Source: Ruminococcus sp. (GTDB lineage Bacteria > Bacillota > Clostridia > Oscillospirales > Ruminococcaceae). Taken from it: a stretch of 33,091 nt of DNA. Below, in pieces: positions 23,261 to 30,946 of the stretch (positions within the stretch are counted from its first letter, which is position 1; each line of letters starts with the position of its first letter). Under the pieces are notes generated by a model. The model was not told where the DNA came from. It worked only from the letters and a program-made list of their open reading frames with translations, and ran no database searches. The position numbers were made by a program, and so were the translations under genes. The stretch spans positions 1-33,091 of the forward strand of contig JALELB010000039.1 of the NCBI GenBank assembly GCA_022768805.1, read 5' to 3'.

Positions 23261-24572
23261 TCTGCTGAAAAAGGAGCTGCGTGAGCTGCTGAGCGCACAG
23301 CTTCTCATCGTGCTGGCGGTTACGGCGGGCATGATGTTCATGATCGGTCAGCTTCTCAGCGATGTGGTGCAGGACGCTGCCAAGGAAAGCGGTACGCTGC
23401 ATATCTGTGACCAGGATGACACGGACCTGACCAGGGATCTGATTGCCCGGCTGAAGGAAGTGGGCTATGAGGTGGAAGCAGTGGAGATTACCCAGGAGGA
23501 TCGGGCGGCTGCCATGCAGCAGCTGGATATTTCCGCTGTCATCATTCTGCCCCAGGGCTTTACGGATGCACTGCTTTATGGAGAGAATCCGGCGCAGCTG
23601 GAAACGGTCAGCGTGGTGAAGAGTGCGTCCGTGGCCAGCAGTGCGGTGGATTCCCTGTCCGGCGGACTCCAGGCCATCAACACCCTGCTCACCCAGAAGC
23701 TGATGGAACAGTCCGGCATGACCCCGGCGCAGGCGGCCAAGGCACAGCATCCGGTAACCCCCAAGGAAATTACAGTGGTATCCGACAAGAGCGCACAGAT
23801 CAACAGCTCCACACTGGTAGGCTTTCTGTCCATGCAGAACATGCTGATTCCCATTGTGGTGTTCATGCTGGTGATGTATACCTCCCAGATGATTATCGGG
23901 GCAATCTCAACGGAGAAAATCGACAAAACCCTGGAGACCCTGCTGTCCGCTCCCGTATCCCGGCTGTCGGTGATTTTAGCCAAGATGCTGGCTGCAGCCA
24001 TTGTGGCACTGCTGAATGCGCTGGTATATATGCTGAGCTTTACCGGGTATCTGTCCTCCATGATGTCTCAGTCCATCGGGGACGTATCCCTGGGAAGCGT
24101 GGTGGGCCAGGCGCTGACCATGGATGATATTCTGACCCAGCTGGGTGTGAATATGACCCCGGGCAGCTATCTGCTGGTGGGACTGCAGATGTTCCTGACA
24201 ATTCTGGTGGCACTGTCGGTGTCCATCATTCTTGGCGCGCTGGTGAACGACGCCAAGTCGGCCCAGTCCGTGCTGATGCCCATTATGGTGCTGGCCATGA
24301 TTCCCTATCTGATTTCCATGATGACGGATGTCCAGTCCCTGTCACCGGTTGCCCGCACTTTGCTGTATGCCATTCCCTTTACCCATACCTTCTCGGCCAT
24401 GAGCAATGTGATGTTCGGCAATATGACCCTGTACTGGATCGGGGCCGGATACCAGTTTGCCGTGTTCCTGATCTGTATTACCATTGCTCTGCGGCTTTTT
24501 ACCTCTGACCGGATTTTTACCATGTCCATCCAGTTGGGTACAAAGCAGAAGTTCAGACGTTCCCGGAAGTAA
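23247..24572 (+). CDS. ABC-2 type transporter permease (NatB-like)
   Basis: A 441-residue permease of the ABC2_membrane_3 type. One N-terminal transmembrane helix (about 18-38) is followed by a large extracytoplasmic domain (about 40-205) and five or six helices from about 210 to 430. Segments typical for the family are MQNMLIPIVVFMLVMYTSQM, IGAISTEKIDKTLETLLSAPVSR and SAQSVLMPIMVLAMIPYLI. The ATG at 23247 starts inside the ATPase gene, giving a 14-nt overlap. The conserved EKERKTLE-like coupling helix is present as STEKIDKTLETLL, suggesting an intact transporter. It ends at a terminator 5 nt after the stop. Confidence 0.92.
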   Translation: MKFISLLKKELRELLSAQLLIVLAVTAGMMFMIGQLLSDVVQDAAKESGTLHICDQDDTDLTRDLIARLKEVGYEVEAVEITQEDRAAAMQQLDISAVIILPQGFTDALLYGENPAQLETVSVVKSASVASSAVDSLSGGLQAINTLLTQKLMEQSGMTPAQAAKAQHPVTPKEITVVSDKSAQINSSTLVGFLSMQNMLIPIVVFMLVMYTSQMIIGAISTEKIDKTLETLLSAPVSRLSVILAKMLAAAIVALLNALVYMLSFTGYLSSMMSQSIGDVSLGSVVGQALTMDDILTQLGVNMTPGSYLLVGLQMFLTILVALSVSIILGALVNDAKSAQSVLMPIMVLAMIPYLISMMTDVQSLSPVARTLLYAIPFTHTFSAMSNVMFGNMTLYWIGAGYQFAVFLICITIALRLFTSDRIFTMSIQLGTKQKFRRSRK

Positions 24573-24576
24573 AGCG

Positions 24577-24608
24577 ATCCGGCATCCCTTGCGGGTGCCG
24601 GATTTTTC
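24577..24608 (+). terminator. Terminator after the ABC-2 pair
   Basis: ATCCGGCATCCC (24577-24588) pairs with GGGTGCCGGAT (24592-24602) with one bulged T, followed by TTTTCTT. Confidence 0.85.
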
Positions 24609-24637
24609 TTGCCAAAGCCCGCCGGGTGTGCTATAAT
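24609..24637 (+). promoter_or_regulatory. Sigma-A promoter of the ABC-F gene
   Basis: TTGCCA (24609-24614), a 17-nt spacer and a perfect TATAAT (24632-24637). The leader is about 85 nt, which is long enough for an attenuator as seen before antibiotic-responsive ABC-F genes, but I see no clear leader peptide. Confidence 0.75.
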
Positions 24638-24731
24638 AAATGCAATGCTGTACGTAGGCTGTTGACCGGCTTTGTGCGGTATTGCTGAAAAGCTGATGAT
24701 AGAACAATGATATACCTATGGAGAGAGCGGC

Positions 24732-26663
24732 ATGCTGGTTAGCTTATCAAAGATTCATAAATACTACAACGGCAGGGAAATCCTGCATGATGTGAACCTG
24801 ACCATCAATGAGGGGGAGCGCATCGGTCTGGTTGGCGCAAATGGCTGCGGCAAGACCACCCTTCTGCGGATTCTGACAGGCAAGGAGGAGCCGGATCGGT
24901 TTGTGGAGGATGACGGGGTGATTTCCCGTGCCTCCAAGGTCACAGTGGGATACCTGGAGCAGATGGGAGGCCTGGAGCGCAGCAGCACCGTGTATGCGGA
25001 AATGCGCAGCGTCTTTGCGGATGTGCTGCAGGCGGCGGATCGGATGCGGGAGCTGGAGGCACAGATGCACGGGGGTCTGGAGGCTGTGTCCGAGGAATAC
25101 ACCCGCCTCACTGCTTTTTTTGAAAGCCGGGACGGCTATCTTATTGACGTAAAGATCAAGACCGTCCTCAACGGCATGGGCTTCGGGGAGGATACCTATG
25201 ACCGGATCATTTCCAGCTTCAGCGGCGGGGAAAAGACCCGGCTTGCCATCGCCAAGCTGCTGCTGGAGGAGCCGAATCTGCTGATTCTGGACGAGCCCAC
25301 CAACCATCTGGATTTCCAGACCGTGCTGTGGCTGGAGGATTATCTGAAGGAGTATAAGGGGGCACTGCTGATTGTCTCTCACGACCGGTATTTTCTGGAT
25401 AAGCTCTGTACCGCCGTCTGTGAAATCGAAGGGGGGCATCTGACCCGGTACAAGGGGAATTATACTGCCTTTACCCGGCTAAAGACGGAGGCTGTCGCCC
25501 GGCAGCTGAAGGAATATGAAGCCCAGCAGAAGGAGATTGCCAAGCTGGAGGATTATGTTGCCCGGAACATCGTCCGTGCCACCACAGCCAAAAGCGCCCA
25601 GAGCCGGGTGAAGGCACTGGAGCGGATGGAGCGGATTGAAAAGCCGGTTCTGCCCCAGAAGGCGGCGAAACTGCGGTTTACCTATGAAACGGAGCCTCCC
25701 TTTGATCTGCTCCAGGTGCAGAATATTGACGTAACTGTAGGCAGCGGCCCACAGAAGCGCACCCTGGTGGATTCCCTGTCCTTTGCGGTGAAGCGAGGAG
25801 AGAAAATCGGCATCATCGGGGAAAACGGTATCGGCAAATCCACCCTGCTGAAGGTGCTGCTGGGCAGGCTGCCCCACCGGGGCAATGTGCACTGGACCAG
25901 CAATGTGAAGCTGTCCTACTTCGAGCAGGAAAGCACCCAGCTGAATCCGAACAATACCGTCATCGACGAGCTTCACGACCGGTATCCCACCATGACCGAC
26001 CTGGAAATCCGGAGCCTGCTGGGGCAGGTGCGTATGACCGGGGAGAATGTGTTCAAACAGATCGGGGTCATCAGCGGCGGAGAGCGTGCAAAGGTGTGCT
26101 TTGCGCTGATGATGCTGGAGCATGGTAACGTGCTGATTCTGGACGAGCCCACCAACCATCTGGATCTGACCACCAAGGAGGTGCTGGAGGAGGCGCTGGC
26201 TTCTTATACCGGTACCATTCTGTTTGTATCCCATGACCGGTATCTGCTGAACCGGATTTCGGACAAGATTTTAGAGATCACCCCCCACAGGGCGGAGCTG
26301 TTCCCCGGTAATTTTGACAGCTATCTGGAGATTCACCGGCAGCGGGAACAGCAGGCGCAGCTGGAGGCGGATGCGGAAAGACAGCGCCGTGCCGCAGAGG
26401 AAGCCAAGGAACGGGGTGCAAAGGTATACCGGACCCGGGAACAGCGCAGCCGGGAGGCCCAGCGGCGGAACCGGATCCGTACATTGGAACAGGAAATCGA
26501 CGGGCTGGAGCAGGAACTGCAGGAGCTGCAGGAGCAGCTCGGCACGGAGCAGGTCTGTGGAGATTACAAGCTGATGCAGCAGATCTGTGACCGGATCGAA
26601 CAGGTCAAAACGGAGACGGAAGAGAAATTTGAAGAGCTGATGGAGCTGGAGGATGAAGCATAA
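24732..26663 (+). CDS. ABC-F family ATPase (YdiF/Uup-like, ribosome-associated)
   Basis: A 643-residue protein with two ABC domains and no membrane segment. Domain 1: Walker A GANGCGKT, signature FSGGEKTR, Walker B LLILDEPTNHLD. A Lys/Arg-rich interdomain linker (about 245-305, ARQLKEYEAQQKEIAKLEDYV...) corresponds to the P-site tRNA interaction motif region. Domain 2: GENGIGKS, ISGGERAK and a second LILDEPTNHLD. The C-terminal 110 residues are a highly charged coiled coil. ABC-F proteins bind the ribosomal E site and modulate translation or protect against antibiotics. The layout fits the YdiF/YfmR-type housekeeping members more than the known resistance factors. GGAGAGAG precedes the ATG. 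Confidence 0.93.
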   Translation: MLVSLSKIHKYYNGREILHDVNLTINEGERIGLVGANGCGKTTLLRILTGKEEPDRFVEDDGVISRASKVTVGYLEQMGGLERSSTVYAEMRSVFADVLQAADRMRELEAQMHGGLEAVSEEYTRLTAFFESRDGYLIDVKIKTVLNGMGFGEDTYDRIISSFSGGEKTRLAIAKLLLEEPNLLILDEPTNHLDFQTVLWLEDYLKEYKGALLIVSHDRYFLDKLCTAVCEIEGGHLTRYKGNYTAFTRLKTEAVARQLKEYEAQQKEIAKLEDYVARNIVRATTAKSAQSRVKALERMERIEKPVLPQKAAKLRFTYETEPPFDLLQVQNIDVTVGSGPQKRTLVDSLSFAVKRGEKIGIIGENGIGKSTLLKVLLGRLPHRGNVHWTSNVKLSYFEQESTQLNPNNTVIDELHDRYPTMTDLEIRSLLGQVRMTGENVFKQIGVISGGERAKVCFALMMLEHGNVLILDEPTNHLDLTTKEVLEEALASYTGTILFVSHDRYLLNRISDKILEITPHRAELFPGNFDSYLEIHRQREQQAQLEADAERQRRAAEEAKERGAKVYRTREQRSREAQRRNRIRTLEQEIDGLEQELQELQEQLGTEQVCGDYKLMQQICDRIEQVKTETEEKFEELMELEDEA

Positions 26664-26693
26664 GCCCTTTTCCGAAATATTTTTCAAAAGGGC

Positions 26694-26722
26694 TTGACAA
26701 ACGGCGTGTTTTGTGGTAAAAT
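26694..26722 (+). promoter_or_regulatory. Promoter of the tRNA cluster, overlapped by a hairpin
   Basis: A perfect TTGACA (26694-26699), a 17-nt spacer and TAAAAT (26717-26722) lie 28 nt before tRNA-Gly. The inverted repeat AAGCCCTTTT (26662-26671) / AAAAGGGCTT (26686-26695) starts at the ABC-F stop codon and runs into the -35 box. It is not followed by a T-tract. Confidence 0.85.
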
Positions 26723-26749
26723 ATCATTCGTTGGTTGATTGCATTCACT

Positions 26750-26823
26750 GCGGGTGTAGTTCAATGGTAGAATGCCAGCCTTCCAAGCTGGTTACGTGGG
26801 TTCGATTCCCATCACCCGCTCCA
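26750..26823 (+). tRNA. tRNA-Gly (TCC)
   Basis: A complete cloverleaf with acceptor stem GCGGGTG / CACCCGC, anticodon loop CTTCCAA giving TCC, T-arm GTTCGATTC type and encoded CCA (26821-26823). Confidence 0.97.
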
Positions 26824-26827
26824 CAAT

Positions 26828-26904
26828 GCGCCTTTAACTCAGCTGGATAGAGTAACTGCCTTCTAAGCAGTAAGCCATTGGTTCGAGTCCAATAAGGCGC
26901 GCCA
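26828..26904 (+). tRNA. tRNA-Arg (TCT)
   Basis: Acceptor stem GCGCCTT / AAGGCGC, anticodon stem ACTGC/GCAGT with loop CTTCTAA giving TCT, T-loop TTCGAGT and encoded CCA (26902-26904). It begins 4 nt after tRNA-Gly. Confidence 0.97.
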
Positions 26905-26944
26905 AATGATAATAAGGGTGCAAATCCCTGTTATATAATTCGAT

Positions 26945-27022
26945 GGTGGGTATAGCTTAGCTGGTTAAAGCGTCGGATTGTGGTCCCGAAGACCGTGGGT
27001 TCGAATCCCACTACCCACCCCA
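26945..27022 (+). tRNA. tRNA-His (GTG)
   Basis: Acceptor stem GTGGGTA / TACCCAC with the extra encoded G(-1) at 26945 facing C73, the hallmark of tRNA-His. The anticodon loop TTGTGGT gives GTG. CCA is encoded at 27020-27022. Confidence 0.97.
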
Positions 27023-27025
27023 TAC

Positions 27026-27058
27026 AAAAAGCCTTCCGAATTGATCGGAAGGCTTTTT
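27026..27058. terminator. Bidirectional terminator between the tRNA cluster and the HD-GYP gene
   Basis: AAAAAGCCTTCCGA (27026-27039) pairs with TCGGAAGGCTTTTT (27045-27058). The A/T tracts on both sides let it serve the tRNAs (plus) and the HD-GYP gene (minus). Confidence 0.93.
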
Positions 27059-27078
27059 CTGTTGAAGTTTTGTCCGGA

Positions 27079-29346
27079 TCAGCTTTCCTGCTGTACCAGC
27101 TGGTTGAACCGTTCCCGGACCCGGGTGAAGCATTCCAGCATTTTCGGCGCAAAAACGCCGCATTGCCCATCCAGTATCATCTTATAGGCTTTTTCCTTGG
27201 TGTAGGCGTCCTTATACACCCGCTTTGTGGTCAGCGCATCAAACACGTCGGCGATGGCAACAATCTGGGCACAGAAGGGGATTTCCTCCCCCCGAAGGCC
27301 TTCCGGATAGCCCCTGCCGTCATAGCGCTCATGGTGATACCGGGCTATATTGTATCCGTAGTTGTATTCATCCTTCCGCTCTGCCACAAAGGGTATTTCC
27401 TTTGCAATATCCGAGCCGATCAGGGTGTGCCGCTTCATGATCTCGAATTCCTCACTGGTCAGTTTTCCGGGCTTCAGCAGAATATCGTCCGGCACGCCGA
27501 TCTTTCCCACATCGTGCAGGGCGGAGGCCTCCGTAATGCTCCGGATTTTTTCCTCGGTCAGCTGCTGCTCCGGATAGAGATCAATAGCTGCCCGGAGCAG
27601 CTCCCTTGTATAGGCTTTGATTCGTTTTACATGCTCCCCGGATTCCAGGGAACGATATTCCACCACGGAGCTCATCAGCTCAATGGTTTTGCCGTAGTAG
27701 GTAAACAACTGCTGGGTTTTTTCCATCGCCCGCTTTTCCGCTTCTTCTGCTGCCTGGCGGAGTGCCTGCTGCTGCTGGAGCACCTGCGTTCTTTCGGCGT
27801 GAATATCCTTGACAAACAGAATGTAAAGCTTTTTGCTCCGCTGTTCAAAGCAGTGCATGCCGTAGGAGCACCAGCGATAGCTGCCATCCGGATATAGCCG
27901 GCGGTATTCCCGGGTAATGGCTTGTCCCTTGCTCAGCTTCTTGAAGCGATCCGGGTGAAATTCCTCCAGGAAGGCATTCATATCATCCGGGTGGATGCAT
28001 TCCCTTGCCATCTGGGTCACCACCTCAGAGGATGCTCTGCACCGCTGGGAACGGCGAAGCCCATCGTCCGTCATTTGCAGTTCAAACAGGGAGTTGCACC
28101 GGGTGTCATATTCCAGTACCGCATCGTAGGTGTCCGCAATGGCATAGGCAATCACGTCCAGATACCGGTGCGCAAGCTCTGCCAGCTTTTCTTCATGGAT
28201 ATTCCGGAACGCCAGGGTCACCAGTCTCTTTTCCGGTCGGTCGGCAGCGTTGATGGATAAATACATCTCCACCCATTCATACACTCCGCCACATTTGCGC
28301 CGAAACTGCACGTTCAAGACCCGGCAATTTCCGCACTGCCGGGAGCAGCGGATCAGTTCCCGCACATTGGTCAGGCGCAGTAGCTTTTCCCGGTCGTCCG
28401 GATGCACAAGCTCCTCCAGATATTTTCTGGTTGCCAGAATGTGATCCCCCTCCGTTGGAATATGGGGCTGTTCCAGTCTGGAATCGTGGAACACCAGCCG
28501 ATAATGACCGGATGCAGCCTCCAGGTAATACAACGCATAATACTGGGCTGCCAGATTCAGATTTACCTGGTGACTGATATTTCCTTCCAGCTGTATGGTT
28601 TCGATCTCGTTTCCGATTTCGTGGGCAGTGAGAATGAGAACCGGTGTTTCGCCCAGTACTCTGCATTTGCCCCGAACGGATAACCAGAGGAATCCGTCGT
28701 TTTTCTTCTGTATCCGGATAACGCAGTGGGCGATACCCGTATCCCTTATGCATTCCAGGGCTTCACTGAGCTTATCCCGATCCTCGGGGTGGATAAAGTG
28801 ATACAGAGAGGCTGATTCTGTCCGCTCCTGCAATTCTGCCAGAGAGCCGTATCCCAGCAGCAGATAGAGAAACTGGTTGACATACAGCACCCGCTGGGAC
28901 GGAGTGTTTTCCATAATCAACAGTCCGCAGTTCAGATTCTCTTCCAGTCGTTCAAGATCAGCATAGATCGGTGGCTTTTGTGTACAGGACAGAAGACAGC
29001 CGCAAAGCCCCGGCGCAATCCGGAAGCCCTGAAGCATCAGATACCCTGCCGGATGCTCCGGCAATTCCAGCAGAACGGACGTTCCTTGTTCAGCTGCCGC
29101 CAGCAGCTGAGCCCTGTGTGCTTCCGACTGATCCTGCAGAAGCTCCTGGTAGAGCATTCCCTCCAGTACGGCGGGACCTGTGTGAATCAACGTAAAAAAA
29201 GCCGGGTTCCCGTAGACGGCCTGAAGCTCCTGTGTACCGTTTTCCTTCTTTTCACTGCGCAGCAGAAGAAAAGGCTGTGGGTTCCGTTCATAGCACTGCA
29301 AAATCATGCTGATGTCAGGCTCCATCTGTTCCTTCTGGTTTGACAT
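27079..29346 (-). CDS. Multi-PAS HD-GYP domain protein, putative c-di-GMP phosphodiesterase
   Basis: A 755-residue protein without membrane segments. Four PAS-like sensor regions are visible at about 20-125, 135-260, 275-400 and 405-530, three of them with the HPDD/HPED motif (FIHPEDRDKL, LVHPDDREKL, CIHPDDMNAF). A coiled-coil linker (about 535-565) leads to the HD-GYP domain (about 570-745), which has EYRSLESGEHVKR, ALHDVGKIGVPD (HD), KRHTLIGSDI, YHHERYDGRGYP (GYP) and IADVFDALT. These metal-binding motifs are intact, so it should hydrolyse c-di-GMP in response to a cytoplasmic signal. The ATG at 29346 has GGAGGG upstream. It is monocistronic; no GGDEF gene is nearby. Confidence 0.93.
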   Translation of the reverse strand: MSNQKEQMEPDISMILQCYERNPQPFLLLRSEKKENGTQELQAVYGNPAFFTLIHTGPAVLEGMLYQELLQDQSEAHRAQLLAAAEQGTSVLLELPEHPAGYLMLQGFRIAPGLCGCLLSCTQKPPIYADLERLEENLNCGLLIMENTPSQRVLYVNQFLYLLLGYGSLAELQERTESASLYHFIHPEDRDKLSEALECIRDTGIAHCVIRIQKKNDGFLWLSVRGKCRVLGETPVLILTAHEIGNEIETIQLEGNISHQVNLNLAAQYYALYYLEAASGHYRLVFHDSRLEQPHIPTEGDHILATRKYLEELVHPDDREKLLRLTNVRELIRCSRQCGNCRVLNVQFRRKCGGVYEWVEMYLSINAADRPEKRLVTLAFRNIHEEKLAELAHRYLDVIAYAIADTYDAVLEYDTRCNSLFELQMTDDGLRRSQRCRASSEVVTQMARECIHPDDMNAFLEEFHPDRFKKLSKGQAITREYRRLYPDGSYRWCSYGMHCFEQRSKKLYILFVKDIHAERTQVLQQQQALRQAAEEAEKRAMEKTQQLFTYYGKTIELMSSVVEYRSLESGEHVKRIKAYTRELLRAAIDLYPEQQLTEEKIRSITEASALHDVGKIGVPDDILLKPGKLTSEEFEIMKRHTLIGSDIAKEIPFVAERKDEYNYGYNIARYHHERYDGRGYPEGLRGEEIPFCAQIVAIADVFDALTTKRVYKDAYTKEKAYKMILDGQCGVFAPKMLECFTRVRERFNQLVQQES

Positions 29347-29466
29347 TCCAATCCCTCCGTTCCTGGTTCCGTAAATCAGTCGGATCAAGCAAGCATGAGG
29401 CGACATTCTGCCGGTTATTTCCGGAACTGCATTAGCGTACACAGCTCCGCATAAGATTTCAACAAT

Positions 29467-29495
29467 AGTATAACACAACATGCACAAAAAGTAAA
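29467..29495 (-). promoter_or_regulatory. Putative promoter of the HD-GYP gene
   Basis: On the minus strand TTTACT (29490-29495) and TATACT (29467-29472) have a 17-nt spacer in AT-rich DNA. The 5' UTR would be about 115 nt. The gap 29347-29650 contains this promoter and the divergent one at 29589-29617, with no gene. Confidence 0.5.
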
Positions 29496-29588
29496 CACAA
29501 TTTTGATAAATTTCGACGTTTTATACAATGTCCTAAAATCCAAGGTCTGGTTTTGGGCAGGTGGACGAAAAGGACACAGCTTTTCGCC

Positions 29589-29617
29589 TTGACAGGGATG
29601 CAGGAACATGTTATACT
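29589..29617 (+). promoter_or_regulatory. Sigma-A promoter of the TauE/SafE gene
   Basis: A perfect TTGACA (29589-29594), a 17-nt spacer and TATACT (29612-29617). Because transcription starts at about 29624, the open frame upstream of this point cannot be part of the protein. Confidence 0.85.
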
Positions 29618-29650
29618 GGATGCATTGCGCAGGGAAAGGGGATAACATCA

Positions 29651-30433
29651 TTGCAGTTTCTTGTCACATTGCTTGTCACATTCCTGGCCGGAATGGGCGC
29701 CGGACTGGGAACCGGCTTTGCCGGTATGAGTGCGGCAGCTGTAATCAGTCCCGTGCTGATTACCTTTCTGGACATGGAGCCATACAAGGCTGTGGGCATC
29801 GCCCTGTCCTCGGACGTGCTGGCCAGTGCTGTTTCTGCATATACCTACGGCAAGAACAAGAACCTGGATATCCGCAACGGACTCATTATGATGGCTGCGG
29901 TGCTGACCTTTACTGTGGTGGGCAGCTTTGCGGCAAGCCTTGTGCCTGCTGCCACAATGGGCAATTTCTCTGTTTTTATGACCTTTCTGCTGGGGGTCAA
30001 ATTCATTGTCAGGCCGGTAATGACCACCAAGGAAGCCATGCAGGGGGTATCCAGAAAAAAACGGGCGGTGCAATCCCTGGTGTCCGGCATGCTGATCGGC
30101 TTTATCTGTGGGTTCGTGGGCGCCGGCGGCGGCATGATGATGCTTCTGCTGCTGACCTCCGTGCTGGGCTATGAGCTGAAGACCGCAGTGGGTACCAGTG
30201 TGTTTATCATGTCCTTTACTGCATTGACCGGCGCTGTATCCCACTTTGTGATCGGCGGGCCGCCGGACTGGCTGGTTTGGGGGCTGTGTGTGGCTTTCAC
30301 CCTGATCTGGGCAGAGATTGCCGCCGTCCTGGCCAATAAGGCATCACCGAAGACGCTGAATCGTGCCACAGGCATTATTCTGGTGGTGCTGGGCATTGCG
30401 GTGCTGCTGTTTTCCTTCCTGACAAAATCATAA
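29651..30433 (+). CDS. TauE/SafE family membrane transporter
   Basis: A 260-residue polytopic membrane protein of the sulfite exporter TauE/SafE family, with two similar halves. The first is LLVTFLAGMGAGLGTGFAG with EPYKAVGIALSSDVLAS; the second is LIGFICGFVGAGGGMMMLLLL with ELKTAVGTSVFIMSFTA. The paired Gly-rich loops followed by A-V-G-T/I-S/A are the family hallmark. Family members export or import small anions such as sulfite or sulfoacetate. The TTG at 29651 is chosen because the promoter lies at 29589-29617 and AAAGGGG is at about 29634-29641. Substrate is unknown. Confidence 0.88.
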   Translation: MQFLVTLLVTFLAGMGAGLGTGFAGMSAAAVISPVLITFLDMEPYKAVGIALSSDVLASAVSAYTYGKNKNLDIRNGLIMMAAVLTFTVVGSFAASLVPAATMGNFSVFMTFLLGVKFIVRPVMTTKEAMQGVSRKKRAVQSLVSGMLIGFICGFVGAGGGMMMLLLLTSVLGYELKTAVGTSVFIMSFTALTGAVSHFVIGGPPDWLVWGLCVAFTLIWAEIAAVLANKASPKTLNRATGIILVVLGIAVLLFSFLTKS

Positions 30434-30772
30434 TTATAGCGGAAATCCGCTGCAAAGCTGTTCAGCCTGCTTTGTGCGGAATAAAGGAGCGTTTGGTTGA
30501 AACGCATTCCCGCTTACTGGAGTGTGTGGGCTGACCGGGAGGTCTGGCAAATCTACACACGCCATTCCTCCCGGCAGCTGCAAGCGCTGCGGCGCACTCA
30601 GCTCCAACCGGGTGGCGGCAGACGATAACCCCATGAAGCCCCCTGTGTGAGCCTCCGTTCCTACTGGAGCGTATGCAGGAACTGACTGCGCTGCCGGACA
30701 AGGGCGGACAGATCCGATAGATTTTTTAATACGCAGCGCCGTGCCGGCTGGTATGGTGCTGCGTATTTTTTT
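30434..30772 (+). ncRNA. Candidate structured non-coding RNA with its own terminator
   Basis: No gene is convincing here, but hairpins follow one another: AGCGG/CCGCT (30438-30451); CAAAGC/GCTTTG (30453-30474); GCGGAAT...ATTCCCGC (30476-30513) enclosing GCGTTT/AAACGC; and a 12-bp stem GCTG-A-CCGGGAGG (30530-30542) / CCTCCCGGCAGC (30567-30578). Then come GCGC-TGCG-GCGC (30584-30595) and GTTCCT/AGGAAC (30657-30682), ending in a strong terminator. TACTGGAG occurs twice (30515, 30662). I could not match it to tmRNA, 6S, SRP or RNase P RNA. No clear promoter is seen right upstream, so it could be processed from the tauE transcript or be its 3' UTR. Confidence 0.45.
30728..30772 (+). terminator. 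Strong rho-independent terminator
   Basis: AATACGCAGC (30728-30737) pairs with GCTGCGTATT (30758-30767), extended by three inner pairs including one G-T, and is followed by a run of seven T (30766-30772). It lies nearly 300 nt beyond the tauE stop, which suggests that what lies between is transcribed. Confidence 0.92.
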
Positions 30773-30863
30773 CTGACAGCATAGAAGGGGGATAGACATT
30801 CTATTAACAAGAAATATTTTTTGTTTTTTCTTCGTTTTGTCCACCTTTTCATTGTTTTAGCAG

Positions 30864-30892
30864 TTGTCTTTTTCTTTTGGGTGATATATAAT
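30864..30892 (+). promoter_or_regulatory. Sigma-A promoter of the GH98 gene
   Basis: TTGTCT (30864-30869), a 17-nt spacer and a perfect TATAAT (30887-30892), downstream of a T-rich stretch (30790-30880). The leader is about 47 nt to the ATG. Confidence 0.8.
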
Positions 30893-30946
30893 ACTATCAA
30901 GGAAACCGTTTCGTATTATTCTGATTGCTTAAAGGAGGAATCAACA

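Noticed and set aside
22520-24572. Possibility that the ABC-2 pair is a bacteriocin-immunity system linked to the YdbS/YdbT-like genes
   Set aside because: They are 13 kb apart, and no bacteriocin precursor or modification enzyme is visible near either pair.
30434-30844. 136-codon minus-strand frame in the intergenic region before GH98
   Set aside because: No ribosome site, runs through the T-rich terminator and the AT-rich tract, and its composition is not protein-like. Structured RNA explains the region better.
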